Below, in pieces: positions 21,334-31,995 of a stretch of DNA of 32,697 bases (positions are counted from its first letter, which is position 1; every line of letters begins with the position of its first letter). The notes under the pieces were generated by a model. That model did not search any database, was not told the origin of the DNA, and saw only the letters and a list, made by a program, of their open reading frames with translations. Both the position numbers and the translations under genes were made by a program. The stretch spans positions 2,248,937 to 2,281,633 of the forward strand of contig CM012954.1 in the NCBI GenBank assembly GCA_000181795.3, written 5' to 3'. This DNA is from Trichinella spiralis (lineage: Eukaryota > Nematoda > Enoplea > Trichinellida > Trichinellidae).

Positions 21334-24300
21334 GGCAACAAACAACAAGCCGTGCCTTTTTTTCGCCTAGAAGCGTCGGTCGGCTAAACAACAACTTCTT
21401 CGGCTGGCTTCATCTGCTTTGAAAATGCTTTACTAACCTCTGTCTGTCTCTTCTTCTTTATTATTATTATTATTCTTCTTCTTCTTCCTTACTCTCAGAC
21501 GTCTGGTAAAAGTTAAAATAAATTATCATCATTTTTTTCTTGAATACTAACATTAATTCAATGTTATCCGTTCGTTAATAAATTGCTTAACACTTTTTCA
21601 CTCGACATTGTTCAACTGACCAAAACCCAACATAATTTTGTCACTGAATCAAATGCAAACAAAGCATTTAGTTGTTCGGCAAGCAGTTGCTCCTCCCTGC
21701 CGCTTTCGTCGACCAGAAACTGGCACAGCTATTATTACAGGAACACTCTCAGATCCGGTAAAAAGCAGCCAAAAGCATGATTTATACGACACGTTGCCTA
21801 GACAACATCAAATCCAGTCCAGAAAAAAAAGAAACAAAAGCAAACAACTGAGCTCGTAATTTGAAATTTTAAACTCGTGTTAAAATGTGTGCGCGTTAAA
21901 AAAACCAATACCACTATGAAGATAGATTGATGAGAACAGAACGACAATAACGCTCTTCTAATCCGGTACTTGTCCGAGGCGAAGAGTAAAAAAATTAATA
22001 AAATAATCAAAAACAAAATTGAATAATTCACCAGCTTACAAAATACAATAAGCCAGATGACGGAAGGGACGCCTGAACAAGCAGAAGTGACGTCGACGTT
22101 GTGGTCGAAGATGACGCGCCGCCAACTAACTAGATCGATTCCAATCAATTACGTGCAAACTGCAGATGCGTCATTTTTGGCGGCGAATCTGCCCAGCGCA
22201 TGCTGCCGGTGTATAATTGGCGTCTTGTCGGTTTCAATTGTTCAGTTTTTATTTCAAACGCTTCAATATCGCCGACGCTGCCTACTCTTTCCTACTGTAC
22301 CTGTTGGAACAACAACAATTGTTCCAACTCAATGCGAACACGACACTTTTTGAAAAGAAGAGAAAAAAATGACAAGAAAACAAAACAAAACTAGCCAACG
22401 TGCAAGCTTGCCCCGTCACCACTAACGAACATTTCGATCATATGAAGCGTAATAACTATGTTCCAACGGGAAACTCAACACTAACGTAAAAAACATAAAA
22501 TACAAAATACACAATTCGAACCTGCTTATTCAACGACACCCGTTACAACAGAATCTACAGTATCCTCCGCCTATTGTTTGTCGAAGGACGACGGTTCGAC
22601 GGGGTCGAGCCGTGGTGAGGCGAGCAGAACAGCGGCCAACGCTGCTGAATGACCGTGGTAAAATGAAAACCACTGTCGGCGGCTAGCGAACATTTCCACC
22701 CAGCCGCTTGGAACAATTCGTTGTCGACTAACAATTGTGGGTATTTTTTTTGGAAACAGACAAGGATGACCACGTTTCGCGGTCAATAGGCGAACAACTG
22801 TCAAGTAGTGGTGAAAACAGAATCACCGTGGTCCAGGGGCACGTAGCTTATTTGCAGCCAATTTTGCCAAACAACCAGTATATTAATCCCCACTTTTACG
22901 CTACTTTCTTTTTAAATTTTAACAATAAAATTTTAATTCTATTCCTTTTGAAACGGTCCAAATTCAAAATGCATTTATCATCTATTCTCTATTTTATTCT
23001 GATTGTGATATTAAATTTCAAATGCGTCAGAAGTTCCACAAACGGGGCTCACGTGTTAAGTTAATTGTTGTTCGTTATATAACGTTGCTTACCAAAAATA
23101 ATAATAATATCACTGATTCATGTTAACACGCAGCAGCTGTACGTCCAGTATTGAACGAGAGCGTTCCAAATAGATTAAGCTCGGTGGAGTGAAGATCAGC
23201 TGAGCGATACGGCCAAAACACCAAACAGCCCATTCACTGTGTCGGATTGTTCTCGATGATTGTCATGCCAAATGGATATACGTCGAACACGAAAAGCCAA
23301 CTGTCATCAGTATCAACGTGTCATTATTTACCATTGATTCTTTGCAAAGAAATTATTTCATCTTGATCATCATTTTTTACAGTAATTTTTTGTAATTAAT
23401 GTTTTTAATTTCAACTGTGAAACATGTAAAAGAAAGTTTTTCAGATTTTATAAATTTTAAATTATATTTTCAAATTATTTTTACTGATTTTCGAAATTCA
23501 TTTTGCTTCATTTTTTGTCGTAATTCTTAATGGAATTGTTTGATTACCGAAGCGTGCATATGAACGCGTTGGTGCGTAATATGCGATGTTTTTTGTTTCA
23601 GTGGAAACCATTGAAAATGGTTCCAAATGTAGACGCTATATGAACATTTTCACATTTATTACTTTTCCCGTCCCATGATGATGATGGGTCGGGTCTGTGA
23701 GTTGAGGGCGATCCTACTGAAAATGATGGTAAGAGCATTTTGTGAAATATTAAACATATTTATGCGTCAACTTTGACATTTACAGCATGTTGATTGATTT
23801 ATTTGACAACGTTCGGAAATCGACTTAAGTTCAGCTGTCCATAAGAATTTTCCTTTGTCACTAGTGACGACGAAGACCAAGCAATTTTTGACTAACCAGT
23901 GGAAATGAAATTTTCTTAAAATTTTCAATTTTGCGTTTGTTAACTGTAAAAAAGCATTATTTGCCTTCTATGTACGGAGGCGTAATTGTTACTTTGCAAC
24001 GTTTATGTATCTGAGTGAATGCAGTTCTGTTATTTTCATAAAAAAACAATCAGTTGAATGAAAAATAAATTTTAAATTCAACTTTTGCCAAATGTGCAAG
24101 CGTTTTATAAATATTTTCACTTATATAAATGTGATCAATGGAAAAAGCATGCCGTTCAGATAGTTGTGAGAATTGAACTCCAAAACTGTTTTCACTTTTG
24201 ATTTGCATTTTATTCATAAGCTGATCAAAATGTTGTTTAGAGCTGATGATTTTCGGTTATTGAGTTTAACGGAACGTATTTGTGATTCTGATCAATTTTG

Positions 24301-24942
24301 AGCGAATGGCAATTGAACACGAATTCCATTCATGATGGTGGTTATACATTTTTAATTTGAGTTTTGCATTACGATAAAAGCTGAATAAAATATGATGTTT
24401 TATATTTTTTTCTGTGATGTTAATATCCTGAAACACTTGCATAATTAATTTAGAAAATTTAATAAAGTACCTAAAGATCAATGCTGACAGTATGTATATA
24501 TATATGTGTGTGTGTTACATGTCTCATATATGGTTTCTGCAAAGTAACCATTTGCGACAGCAGTTGTATGTTTCTTCATCTCAACGAACGGTGATTTTGA
24601 AATTTTATTATTTGAAGCATTTTTGAAAATTACTTTGACTTTTCACTATTTTTTGCCTAATTTTAAAGTTTCAGCAGGTTTTTTTTCTGTTGAAAAATAT
24701 TATCATAATGAGTCTTTAATTGTTTCAGAGATCTGTAATAAAAAATGAGTGAGAAAATAGCTCGATCTTATCCAAGCTTCGTTTCAGTTGATTGATTTTA
24801 ATATTTGAAAATACTGTACCAATTATTTATTTAGTTGCAGAATAGTAGGAAGGAATTTTGTAAATTGAAGTTTGATTGAGAAAAATTATGCTTCAGGTAT
24901 CAGTTGATTCTTGGACTTGGTGAACCTGAAAGCAGATGAGAA
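21334..24942. other. Divergent intergenic region between MARCH8 and ADK
   Basis: These 3.6 kb should hold both promoters and any 5' non-coding exons. The left third has more GC and several open frames (for example 22057-22353) without family resemblance. Visible items are an ATT/TTC run near 21458-21487, a CRE-like TGACGTCG near 22087, a perfect 10-base-stem hairpin at 22303-22328 and a strong GTAAGA donor at 23729 after an ATG-rich stretch. None is proven functional. Confidence 0.5.
22303..22328. other. Short perfect hairpin
   Basis: GTTGGAACAA and TTGTTCCAAC form a 10-base perfect stem around a six-base loop. No T-run follows and no gene ends here, so a terminator role is not suggested. 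Confidence 0.6.
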
Positions 24943-26625
24943 ATGGAATTTGGGTAATCAAGTTTGTGCGTTGAAAATTCATTTCACAATTAATTGAATG
25001 CTCTCTCAGAACTGGCGTGTTGGTTGGTATTGGTAACCCGCTTTTAGACTTGGAAGCTGACGTACCGCCTGAGTTCTTGAAAAAGTGAGTTGTTTCATTT
25101 ATCATTGCTTTCTTATCATAATTTGTGCAGAGTATAAAGCGATGCTTAATTATATATAGTGCAAGGCTATGAAGGCGTATGTAATTGTATAGATTAATTC
25201 GATTTATGATAACTTGAATAATTAATTGACTTTTGACGGATGAAGTGAAATTTGCAATTTTGCATTGTGATTTATTTTTAGATGGAAATTGAAAGAAGAC
25301 GATGCTGTTCTATGCAATGACAAACTGATTCCAATGTGAGTAATTGTTCATCAGATATTGTCAATTATGTTCTTTCTTTTCAAGGTTTTTTGATTTGGTA
25401 GATAACTACAAAGTTCAGTTTATTGCCGGTGGCTCAACACAAAATTCTTTGCGTGTTGCGCAAGTATTTTTTTTTATTTCAATAATTTTCTATATTTTTG
25501 TTGATGTGATATGAATAATTTGTTTTTCAAAATTTGCTTCAGTGGATGATTGGCAAGCCGCACAGTGTTACATATTTTGGCTGTATTGGAGGAGATCATT
25601 TTGGTCATGTTCTGCGTGTGAAAGCCGAAGAAGTTGGCATGAATGCTATCTATCAAATTCGTCCAAAAGAAAAAACAGGAACTTGCGCAACATGCATTGT
25701 TGGCCAGTCACGGTAATTTATTATCATTTTCATGTATTTTTTTAATTTAAGAATATTTCTGTCATACATTTGGTATTTTGATTTGAAATTTGCAGTTCTT
25801 TGTGTGCTCACCTGGCCGCAGCCAATCTCTTCTCCGTCGACTATTTGGAATTGCAAGAAAATTGGAAATTGATTGAAAAAGCGCGATACTTTTACGTTGC
25901 TGTAAAAAATATTTAACAGTGGAACTTGAAAATCTATAAAGCCAATGCATTTCTTTTTTCCTTTTTTTGCAAGGGTTTCTTCATGTCGTCATGTTTGCCG
26001 GCAATTTATAAAATTGCAGAACATGCGGACAATGCAAGCAAATATTTCATGATGAATTTATCGGCGACGTTTATTTGTTCCACGATGAAAGAGCACTTTG
26101 TACGTTTGTTCCCGTACATTGATGTTCTGTTTGGCAACGAAAAGGTGCGATTTTTTTTTCTCTGTGTAAGCTGTTGTTGTTGTAATTGCCAAATTTGTAG
26201 GAAGCTTTCGAAATTGCCAAAGCGCTCGGCTTTGAAAGCCAGTGTTTGAAAGAGATTGTCATTTGTATTGCGAACATTGAGAAAGCATCCAATCGTAGTC
26301 GACTGGTGGTTGTAACGCAAGGACCGAAGCCGGTGATAATATCCGATGGTATGTGCTTTATTTTTTAATTTTAATTCTTTTATTACAAAAGAAGCTGCTC
26401 GCTTCAGGGAGCATGTTCCAAACGTATCCGGTGCCGCAGCTAGCCGACGAACGTATCGTCGATACGAGCGGCACTGGTGATGCGTTTGTCGGAGGATTCT
26501 TGTCACAGTTCATTGCTGAAAGAAGCATCGAAGAATGCGTTGGTGCGGGCATCTGGGCATCGCAGGTTATTTTGCAACGTTCCGGATGTTCGTTGCCTGA
26601 TTTGTGCGATTATCGCGTTTTATAA
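24943..26625 (+). CDS. ADK: Adenosine kinase
   Basis: Nine exons: 24943-24953, 25010-25084, 25282-25335, 25385-25463, 25543-25712, 25796-25901, 25974-26144, 26201-26348 and 26408-26625. They give 343 residues (human short form 345). The enzyme phosphorylates adenosine to AMP with ATP, in purine salvage and in keeping the methylation cycle running. Matches to human include GIGNPLLDLEAD (GMGNPLLDISAV), the PfkB substrate-binding AGGSTQNSLRVAQWMI at 61-76, TGTCATCI, and PYIDVLFGNEKEA. The second PfkB signature, DTSGTGDAFVGGFLSQ, holds the catalytic base D296 and the GTGD anion hole; human has GAGD. The tiny first coding exon (ATG GAA TTT GG, with a GTAATC donor) is the weakest part. It was chosen because it gives phase 2 as exon 2 demands and the length of the human short isoform. 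Confidence 0.95.
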
Positions 26626-27486
26626 TAATTATTTTGGATGGACGTTTTCTTTTCACTCTTTGATGAGTGAGCTATTTGAGCCAATTTTTAATTTCATCAG
26701 GGAACCTGTTGGGCAGTTGGTGGCAGATTAGTAGTAGCAGTAGTAGTAGTAGTAGTAGCATTCCATTGAACAGTTGTAATTATTAACTATTAGTAACAGT
26801 TGATGTAAGGTTTTTTTCGGCTGAAAAATTTTAGTAAAATTTTTTTGGTTAATTTGCTTGCTGCAGGACGATGGTAAACAAGCTGGTCGAGTTGTGTAGA
26901 GAAGAAATCACATGAGCTGGAGTCGGGCGTGTGTGATTGTGAGTTGATTAGCCACTTCGACTCAGGAAGCTGGCAATTGAAGCGACTGGAGGCGTTGATT
27001 ATGTCGAGAATGATGCGTTTAAATGGCCAATCATGGATGCCGTCCTCTGGCCGGTGAAAAGTCAATGTCAGAATTGTCGGTGTCTAATTGATCCACCGAA
27101 CATGGATGAAACCAACCGCAGTGGACCAACCGTATGCGTTCATTCTGATTATCGCATCTCGTCGCGTGACTGACCCGTGGCGAAGCTCTGCCCCCCCCCC
27201 TTTTCTCCCTCTCTCTGCCTATCCTATCTCGTCCGCCGGGTTGCTTGGTTGATACACTTGCTTTTCGCATTCTTTGACTCTCTGATCGACCGACCCATTG
27301 GTGGCGCTTATTTCCACTGCTGTGCTTGTCTTGAAAGTGGATTTGACTGAGTGAGTGAGCGATGCACAGCAGCCGTTGGCGCTGATTTGGTCGTATGAAC
27401 CAGAGCTTCAACTCAGCTTTTAACTTTACGCTCATGATAAGCAGCTTTTCAGCTTTGATCGCTGATAATTCGATTTACAAAATTCG
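26626..27486. other. Intergenic region between ADK and the three-finger protein gene
   Basis: The region holds the ADK 3' flank and presumably the promoter of the next gene. A GTA-rich microsatellite lies at about 26730-26760 and a poly-C tract near 27191-27200. A 134-codon minus-strand open frame here is low-complexity and was not accepted. Confidence 0.5.
26730..26760. repeat. GTA-type trinucleotide microsatellite
   Basis: About nine to ten GTA units, with GCA interruptions, lie roughly 100 bases past the ADK stop codon, probably within its 3' UTR. Confidence 0.75.
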
Positions 27487-29507
27487 ATGATGAATATTTG
27501 GCCAGTGGTTGAGTTGGACTTGATCTGTATACCGAAAACTGCACTGCTAATTGTGATACTTTCATTCAGTGGCTGCTTGCTCGAAGGTAAAAAACTATTT
27601 TTTTTTCTTTATCATCATCATCGTCATTATTATTATTAAAACTGATAATAGTTTTTACAAATTATATGTTATATAGGTTTGTATTTGCATGGATATTTTA
27701 TTTAAGAGGTGTATGTTAAATTTGAAAAATGTCTTCATTAAGAATAAAAATGAGGTTGTCAGCTGGATCAGACGGACGAAAGTCATTTTTCTGAACCAGT
27801 GCATTGTTGCAATGTTTAATTATTGCAATTAGTGGAAAGATTTTAACTCAGATTTGTCGTGAAAATTAACTTTTACTGATTATTTATTTACAATTTGAAA
27901 GGCGTGTTCAAATTATTTATTCAAATATTATTGAACCTACCAACGACAACAGTATTGTTTGCTATTTTTGATGTGAAGAAGGCGAGAGATGCTGTTGAAT
28001 AAGTTTGAAAATCTCACACGGGTGGTGGTTGTTTTTCATTTTGAAATTTAAGCGATTTTTGATTTTTATTTTCTGTCATTTGAATCTCGCTTTATGACAA
28101 TCTTTTGCTATCCGTCTGACATTGACAAATTTCCATGCAAGTCGGTTAATTATTTAATTGCGCACAGCTGCAGTAGCTGTTGTTATTGCTGGTGGTGGTG
28201 GTGGTGGTAATGGTAATGATTAGCTTGCTTGCCGTATGATTAATCCACTGCCAGCCAGATGTTCCCACGCACAAACCAAAACTGTCCATGTAAGTGAAAT
28301 GTTGCGTTTTTATTCCACAATTGAGGATGTGATCAGTCGGTTGACATGATCAACCGGCGACATCAGATTTTCTTCGTAATGCTTCTTCCAAAAATTTCAA
28401 AACAAGCCAACTTTCTAGCAGCAGCAGAAGAAGTTCATTGTGCAAAGGGGGATTTGGTGGAACTTGTCGTCTGGTGGTCAAAGTTCGTTCGACAAGACAG
28501 CAGTTGAAGCTTGGCACCAAATCCCAAGCTGACCAAATTTGAGAACATTGCTTAATTCATTCAGCATTTCAGTCAATTTTGTCAAAAAACGATGATCAAT
28601 TTTCCGACTTTTTACTGCAACAGATTTCCAACATCGTCCAATTATTTATTCAATATGGATATTTTATTGGCAGTATTTTGAAATGAAAAGAGTTGATTTA
28701 ATTTGATCATTGAGAATCTCTCAACTGACGTATTTCACACATTGACGTTCTGGGTATAATTTTGTGTCGAGATTCGCAGATTTTTGTTTTTATCAAATTC
28801 ACAATTGAATGTTTTGAACTTTTTCCAACTGGATCAACGTTCTGATCAAAAAAAGTTGAGTTGAATTAAATTTGAAATTATTTCAGCGGAGAAATTTATC
28901 ACCTGCTATTGTAATAATCATGATAAATGTGAAAACGGTCGGTGTCGTGATGAATCCTGTCTAGTTGGAATTGATAGGAGTGGTAAAAAATGGATTGAAT
29001 TTTAAAAATGAAATTTATGAACTACAAATTTCCCATATTCCAGGAAAAGTGGTTCGAACTTGCTACTCGCTTCAGCCTGCTGAATTGTTGTTGTCCAAAT
29101 GTTCACGGTGGTCAGGAAACTGGCACGAAGTGTGCTCGTGTCGTTACAAGCATTATTGTAATTCGTTTGCCCATTTTCGGCGTCTGTTTCGAACATCCGC
29201 CCTTGGAGTTGTGCACGGCGACCAGCAGGAAATCCGTGGCGATTCCGATCGCGTTCTTCAAGTCTCCACGCTCTATTCACCACCGGCAGAAGTGGAACTT
29301 GACGATTTTTCACTACAGTCAGTTCAACAGCCCATGGGCAGGGTACCGCTGCCGGCTGCCTACGTCAAGCAGTTGAACAGCAAAAAAGTGACCACCTCAG
29401 GACAGTACACTGCGGCCACGCTGTGCTTTGTTTTCATTTTGATCATGGTACCAGCCCTGGTTGCCGGTGCCCTTTTGTGGTTTGTCTGTTATTCTTACTG
29501 TAATTAG
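27487..29507 (+). CDS. Secreted/membrane three-finger protein, TGF-beta receptor ectodomain-like, no kinase
   Basis: Exons 27487-27586, 28887-28982 and 29044-29507 join in phase 1 at both joints to 219 residues. Exon 1 encodes a hydrophobic leader (about 18-31) ending near SGCLLEAE, a plausible signal peptide. Residues 38-105 form a compact domain with ten cysteines at 40, 42, 48, 53, 58, 72, 85, 96, 98 and 104, closing with CN. This is the Ly6/uPAR/activin-receptor three-finger pattern. Its start, ITCYCNNHDKC, resembles type I TGF-beta receptors and BAMBI (CYC near the start). The usual CC pair before the final CN is CSC. A polar linker of about 80 residues follows, then one hydrophobic helix at about 189-213 and only a few residues after it. 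The helix could be a membrane anchor or a GPI signal. The protein cannot signal as a kinase; a decoy, co-receptor or ligand role is inference. I know no named ortholog. Confidence 0.75.
27587..28886. other. Long first intron of the three-finger protein gene
   Basis: This 1300-base intron separates the signal-peptide exon from the cysteine-rich exons. It holds a short GGT run near 28192-28207 and otherwise AT-rich DNA with no recognised exon. Confidence 0.55.
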
Positions 29508-29673
29508 TCGCTAACAATGATGAAAAATTGTCGTCTCTTTTTCCAACGCGCGGTTTATGAATATGCAAAAAAGCATTCTTTTTTATCTTTTTCATGCATA
29601 ATTTATTTTACGTGACGCAACAGAACCTCCCTTCTCTCTTAATCTCTCTCTTTCCGTGTGTGAGTGTGCTAAT

Positions 29674-29683
29674 AAATAAAACA
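29674..29683 (+). terminator. Polyadenylation signals of the three-finger protein gene
   Basis: Two overlapping AATAAA words (within AATAAATAAA) lie about 165 bases past the stop codon, preceded by a pyrimidine- and GT-rich stretch. Confidence 0.6.
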
Positions 29684-31995
29684 TTATCCAACGGTAGTGT
29701 TGATGAGAAAACCAATGAAAACTAATGCTAATATGCATAACATGCTGTAAAATAATAACTTTTATGCTTCAGTTTAGTAGTTTGGAAAACGAAGCATAAA
29801 TTTGAATAATTTCTGCAATTTAATCAGTACAATCGGTCGTCCACAGTTTATCATATCAATGTCAAATAAGCACCGACGATTGTGGCGCACGAACGATTGA
29901 CCGTTGGGCGATCAACTGACTAAACCATATAGCTGACATTTGCATCGTCGGTTATCGCTTGTGGCACTCACTGACTAGTGCACTTTGCAACGCCTGAGAC
30001 AGAAGCAACAAGTATGCGAATTTTCTTTCATCCTTTTCCCGTTAAAGGAAGTTTCTGTTTTTCGTTCTGCAAAATATTCAAAATTTCAGGTTTGGCAGTC
30101 TTTGAACTTCGAGGTTGAAAATTATTTCATTAAGGTAAAAGTTTTATTGTTTTCACAATACTTTTTTACACGCCAGATTTCACCTCTTATTTCACGACGC
30201 ACAATTCAAATTAATGATAAGTTTCATAATTTGAATATTAATTTTTTTTTTATTTTTTTTGAAAATAAGATGATTTTGTTTAAATTTCAAAAACGAAGCG
30301 TAATGTAGACGTTTTTTTCGTCAATATTATTAATTTTAATTTTTCCTTTTTTGTTGAAACATTTTCAGTTATGATTGGCGTTAAATTTCAAGTGAAAAGT
30401 TTTCTTTTGAGCCAAACAAAGCAAAAAATGTATTTATTCATAGTCGGTGAAACGCAGTGAAACGTTGACTGGCCTTTGTAGTTATTTATAGCGAGTAGCA
30501 TCAACTGAGCGAGCGTCACTTTACTCGGAAACCAACCAGACTTGCTTTTATTTTCATGGGCATTGTTTGTCTATTATGCAAATTTAGTAGTCCGAAACTT
30601 GTCGCATCATTAGCGGTAGTCTGATTGGACTTTGTCGCACTTTGTCCGTTCTATTTTTATTAATCGAATTAATTAACTTCGTGCATTCACATTTAATTCA
30701 CACACGTCTCTTTTCTAAAATACGTATTCAGTTTGGATTTGTAATTTCAGATTGCTTTTCAAAATTTTCATTTTCATTGTACAATAATTTAAATAATCAA
30801 TTTTATTAAATATTTTTTGAGATTTTTTCAAATCTTTATTTATGATTGATTTTAACAATTCATTAGCACATTTGAAGATGGACAACTGAAAACAGATACA
30901 TTAATACAAAAAGGAGCATCTGCTGCTTTTGTAAGACATCGAACTGTGTAAGTTTCATTCAAGACAGTAAATTTATTTCACTTCACGATACAACTACTGG
31001 GCTAAAATTTCACCTGAGCAAACTTCAGCTTTATTCCAATAAAATGAACAAATAAGATTTTCAATTTTTCGTTTATGAAAAATTTGTTAAATTTTATTCT
31101 ATTGAATGGTTGTTATTCTCATTTGTAAGATATGTTATTTCAATATTATTTCAAAGAAAAATGCCACCATATATAATATGCGTTGTCACATAGCAGTGCA
31201 TTTGAGCAAAACTACAAATATGTCAAAAATGTGAAGCAGATGGGTTTTTTTAAATGAGCATTTAATATCGATAAAGGAGGAAAATGCAAATATGAATAAA
31301 CAACAACATTGCTGAGTGCTTAAGTACAATATTAAACTACAGTTAACGTTTCTAAAAATGTATACCTCTTTGATGAGAATAATTTCAAATTGTTATTGAC
31401 AATATCCACTTCTTCATTATTAGTGATTATTTGTTTATTTGATTACTTTATTATTATTTATCATCATACGGTAGATTGCACTATCAAATGTTTTGATTTT
31501 TCGACATTTCACAATTACACATGACTTTATGATATTTCAAATTCCTTTCGTTTTACATATCTTTCAACTATTCAGCAATTACGTGAAATTTATTTCAAAT
31601 GCCTGTTTACAACACACAGATGAAAGCACGGAAGCAACTTTCAGGGCGCTATTATTGTTGATGAGGTTTGCCAACAGCAGCTTTATGAGTGTCCTTTGCA
31701 GTACTAAGTTTTATTATAGAAAATATTTCATATACAATATACAATATTTATAAAAATATATAATATTTTCATAAAAATTTTAATATACAATAACATTGTT
31801 AAACATTTTAAGAGTTATAATCCATGTTGAAATAATTTCAGAATTATTTCCCAGTTTATTAAAAATTCAGTTTTTTCTGAGCTTTGAACAATCTGCAGTG
31901 ATTTCGATCCCATAATTTCAAAATCTGTTAAATGCTACAAAATTTTATTACTTTTCGATATATTTGTCATTTTGTTCCGTTGAACATAAATGATG
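29684..31995. other. AT-rich intergenic region with one exon-like segment
   Basis: No gene was recognised in about 2.3 kb before the right repeat arm. Open frames here are short and T-rich. The only item of note is a segment at 30867-30947 with good splice-like borders, described separately. Confidence 0.55.
30867..30947 (+). other. Orphan exon-like segment
   Basis: An 81-base stretch follows CATTAG and ends at a strong donor (GT|GTAAGT). It is less AT-rich than its surroundings and open in one frame, reading TFEDGQLKTDTLIQKGASAA and onward. No partner exon was found on either side and no family is certain. Confidence 0.25.

Noticed and set aside
22057-22353. 98-codon plus-strand open frame upstream of MARCH8
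   Set aside because: It has no family resemblance and no splice context. The GC-richer stretch alone favours open frames.
22510-22530. TTCGAA-containing stretch resembling a tRNA T-loop
   Set aside because: The flanking bases do not form the T stem and no cloverleaf could be drawn.
23676-23722. C/D box snoRNA-like ATGATGA and CTGA pair
   Set aside because: Boxes are too close and no terminal stem brings them together.
23675-23728. ATG-rich stretch with a strong GTAAGA donor as first coding exon of ADK
   Set aside because: Its reading frame ends in phase 0, whereas ADK exon 2 needs phase 2; it could only be a non-coding exon.
24744-24794. ATG AGT GAG start as the N-terminus of ADK
   Set aside because: No donor in the required phase occurs before the in-frame stop.
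27031-27435. 134-codon minus-strand open frame
   Set aside because: It is arginine- and serine-rich, includes a poly-C tract and has no recognisable domain; it is probably the flank of the next gene.
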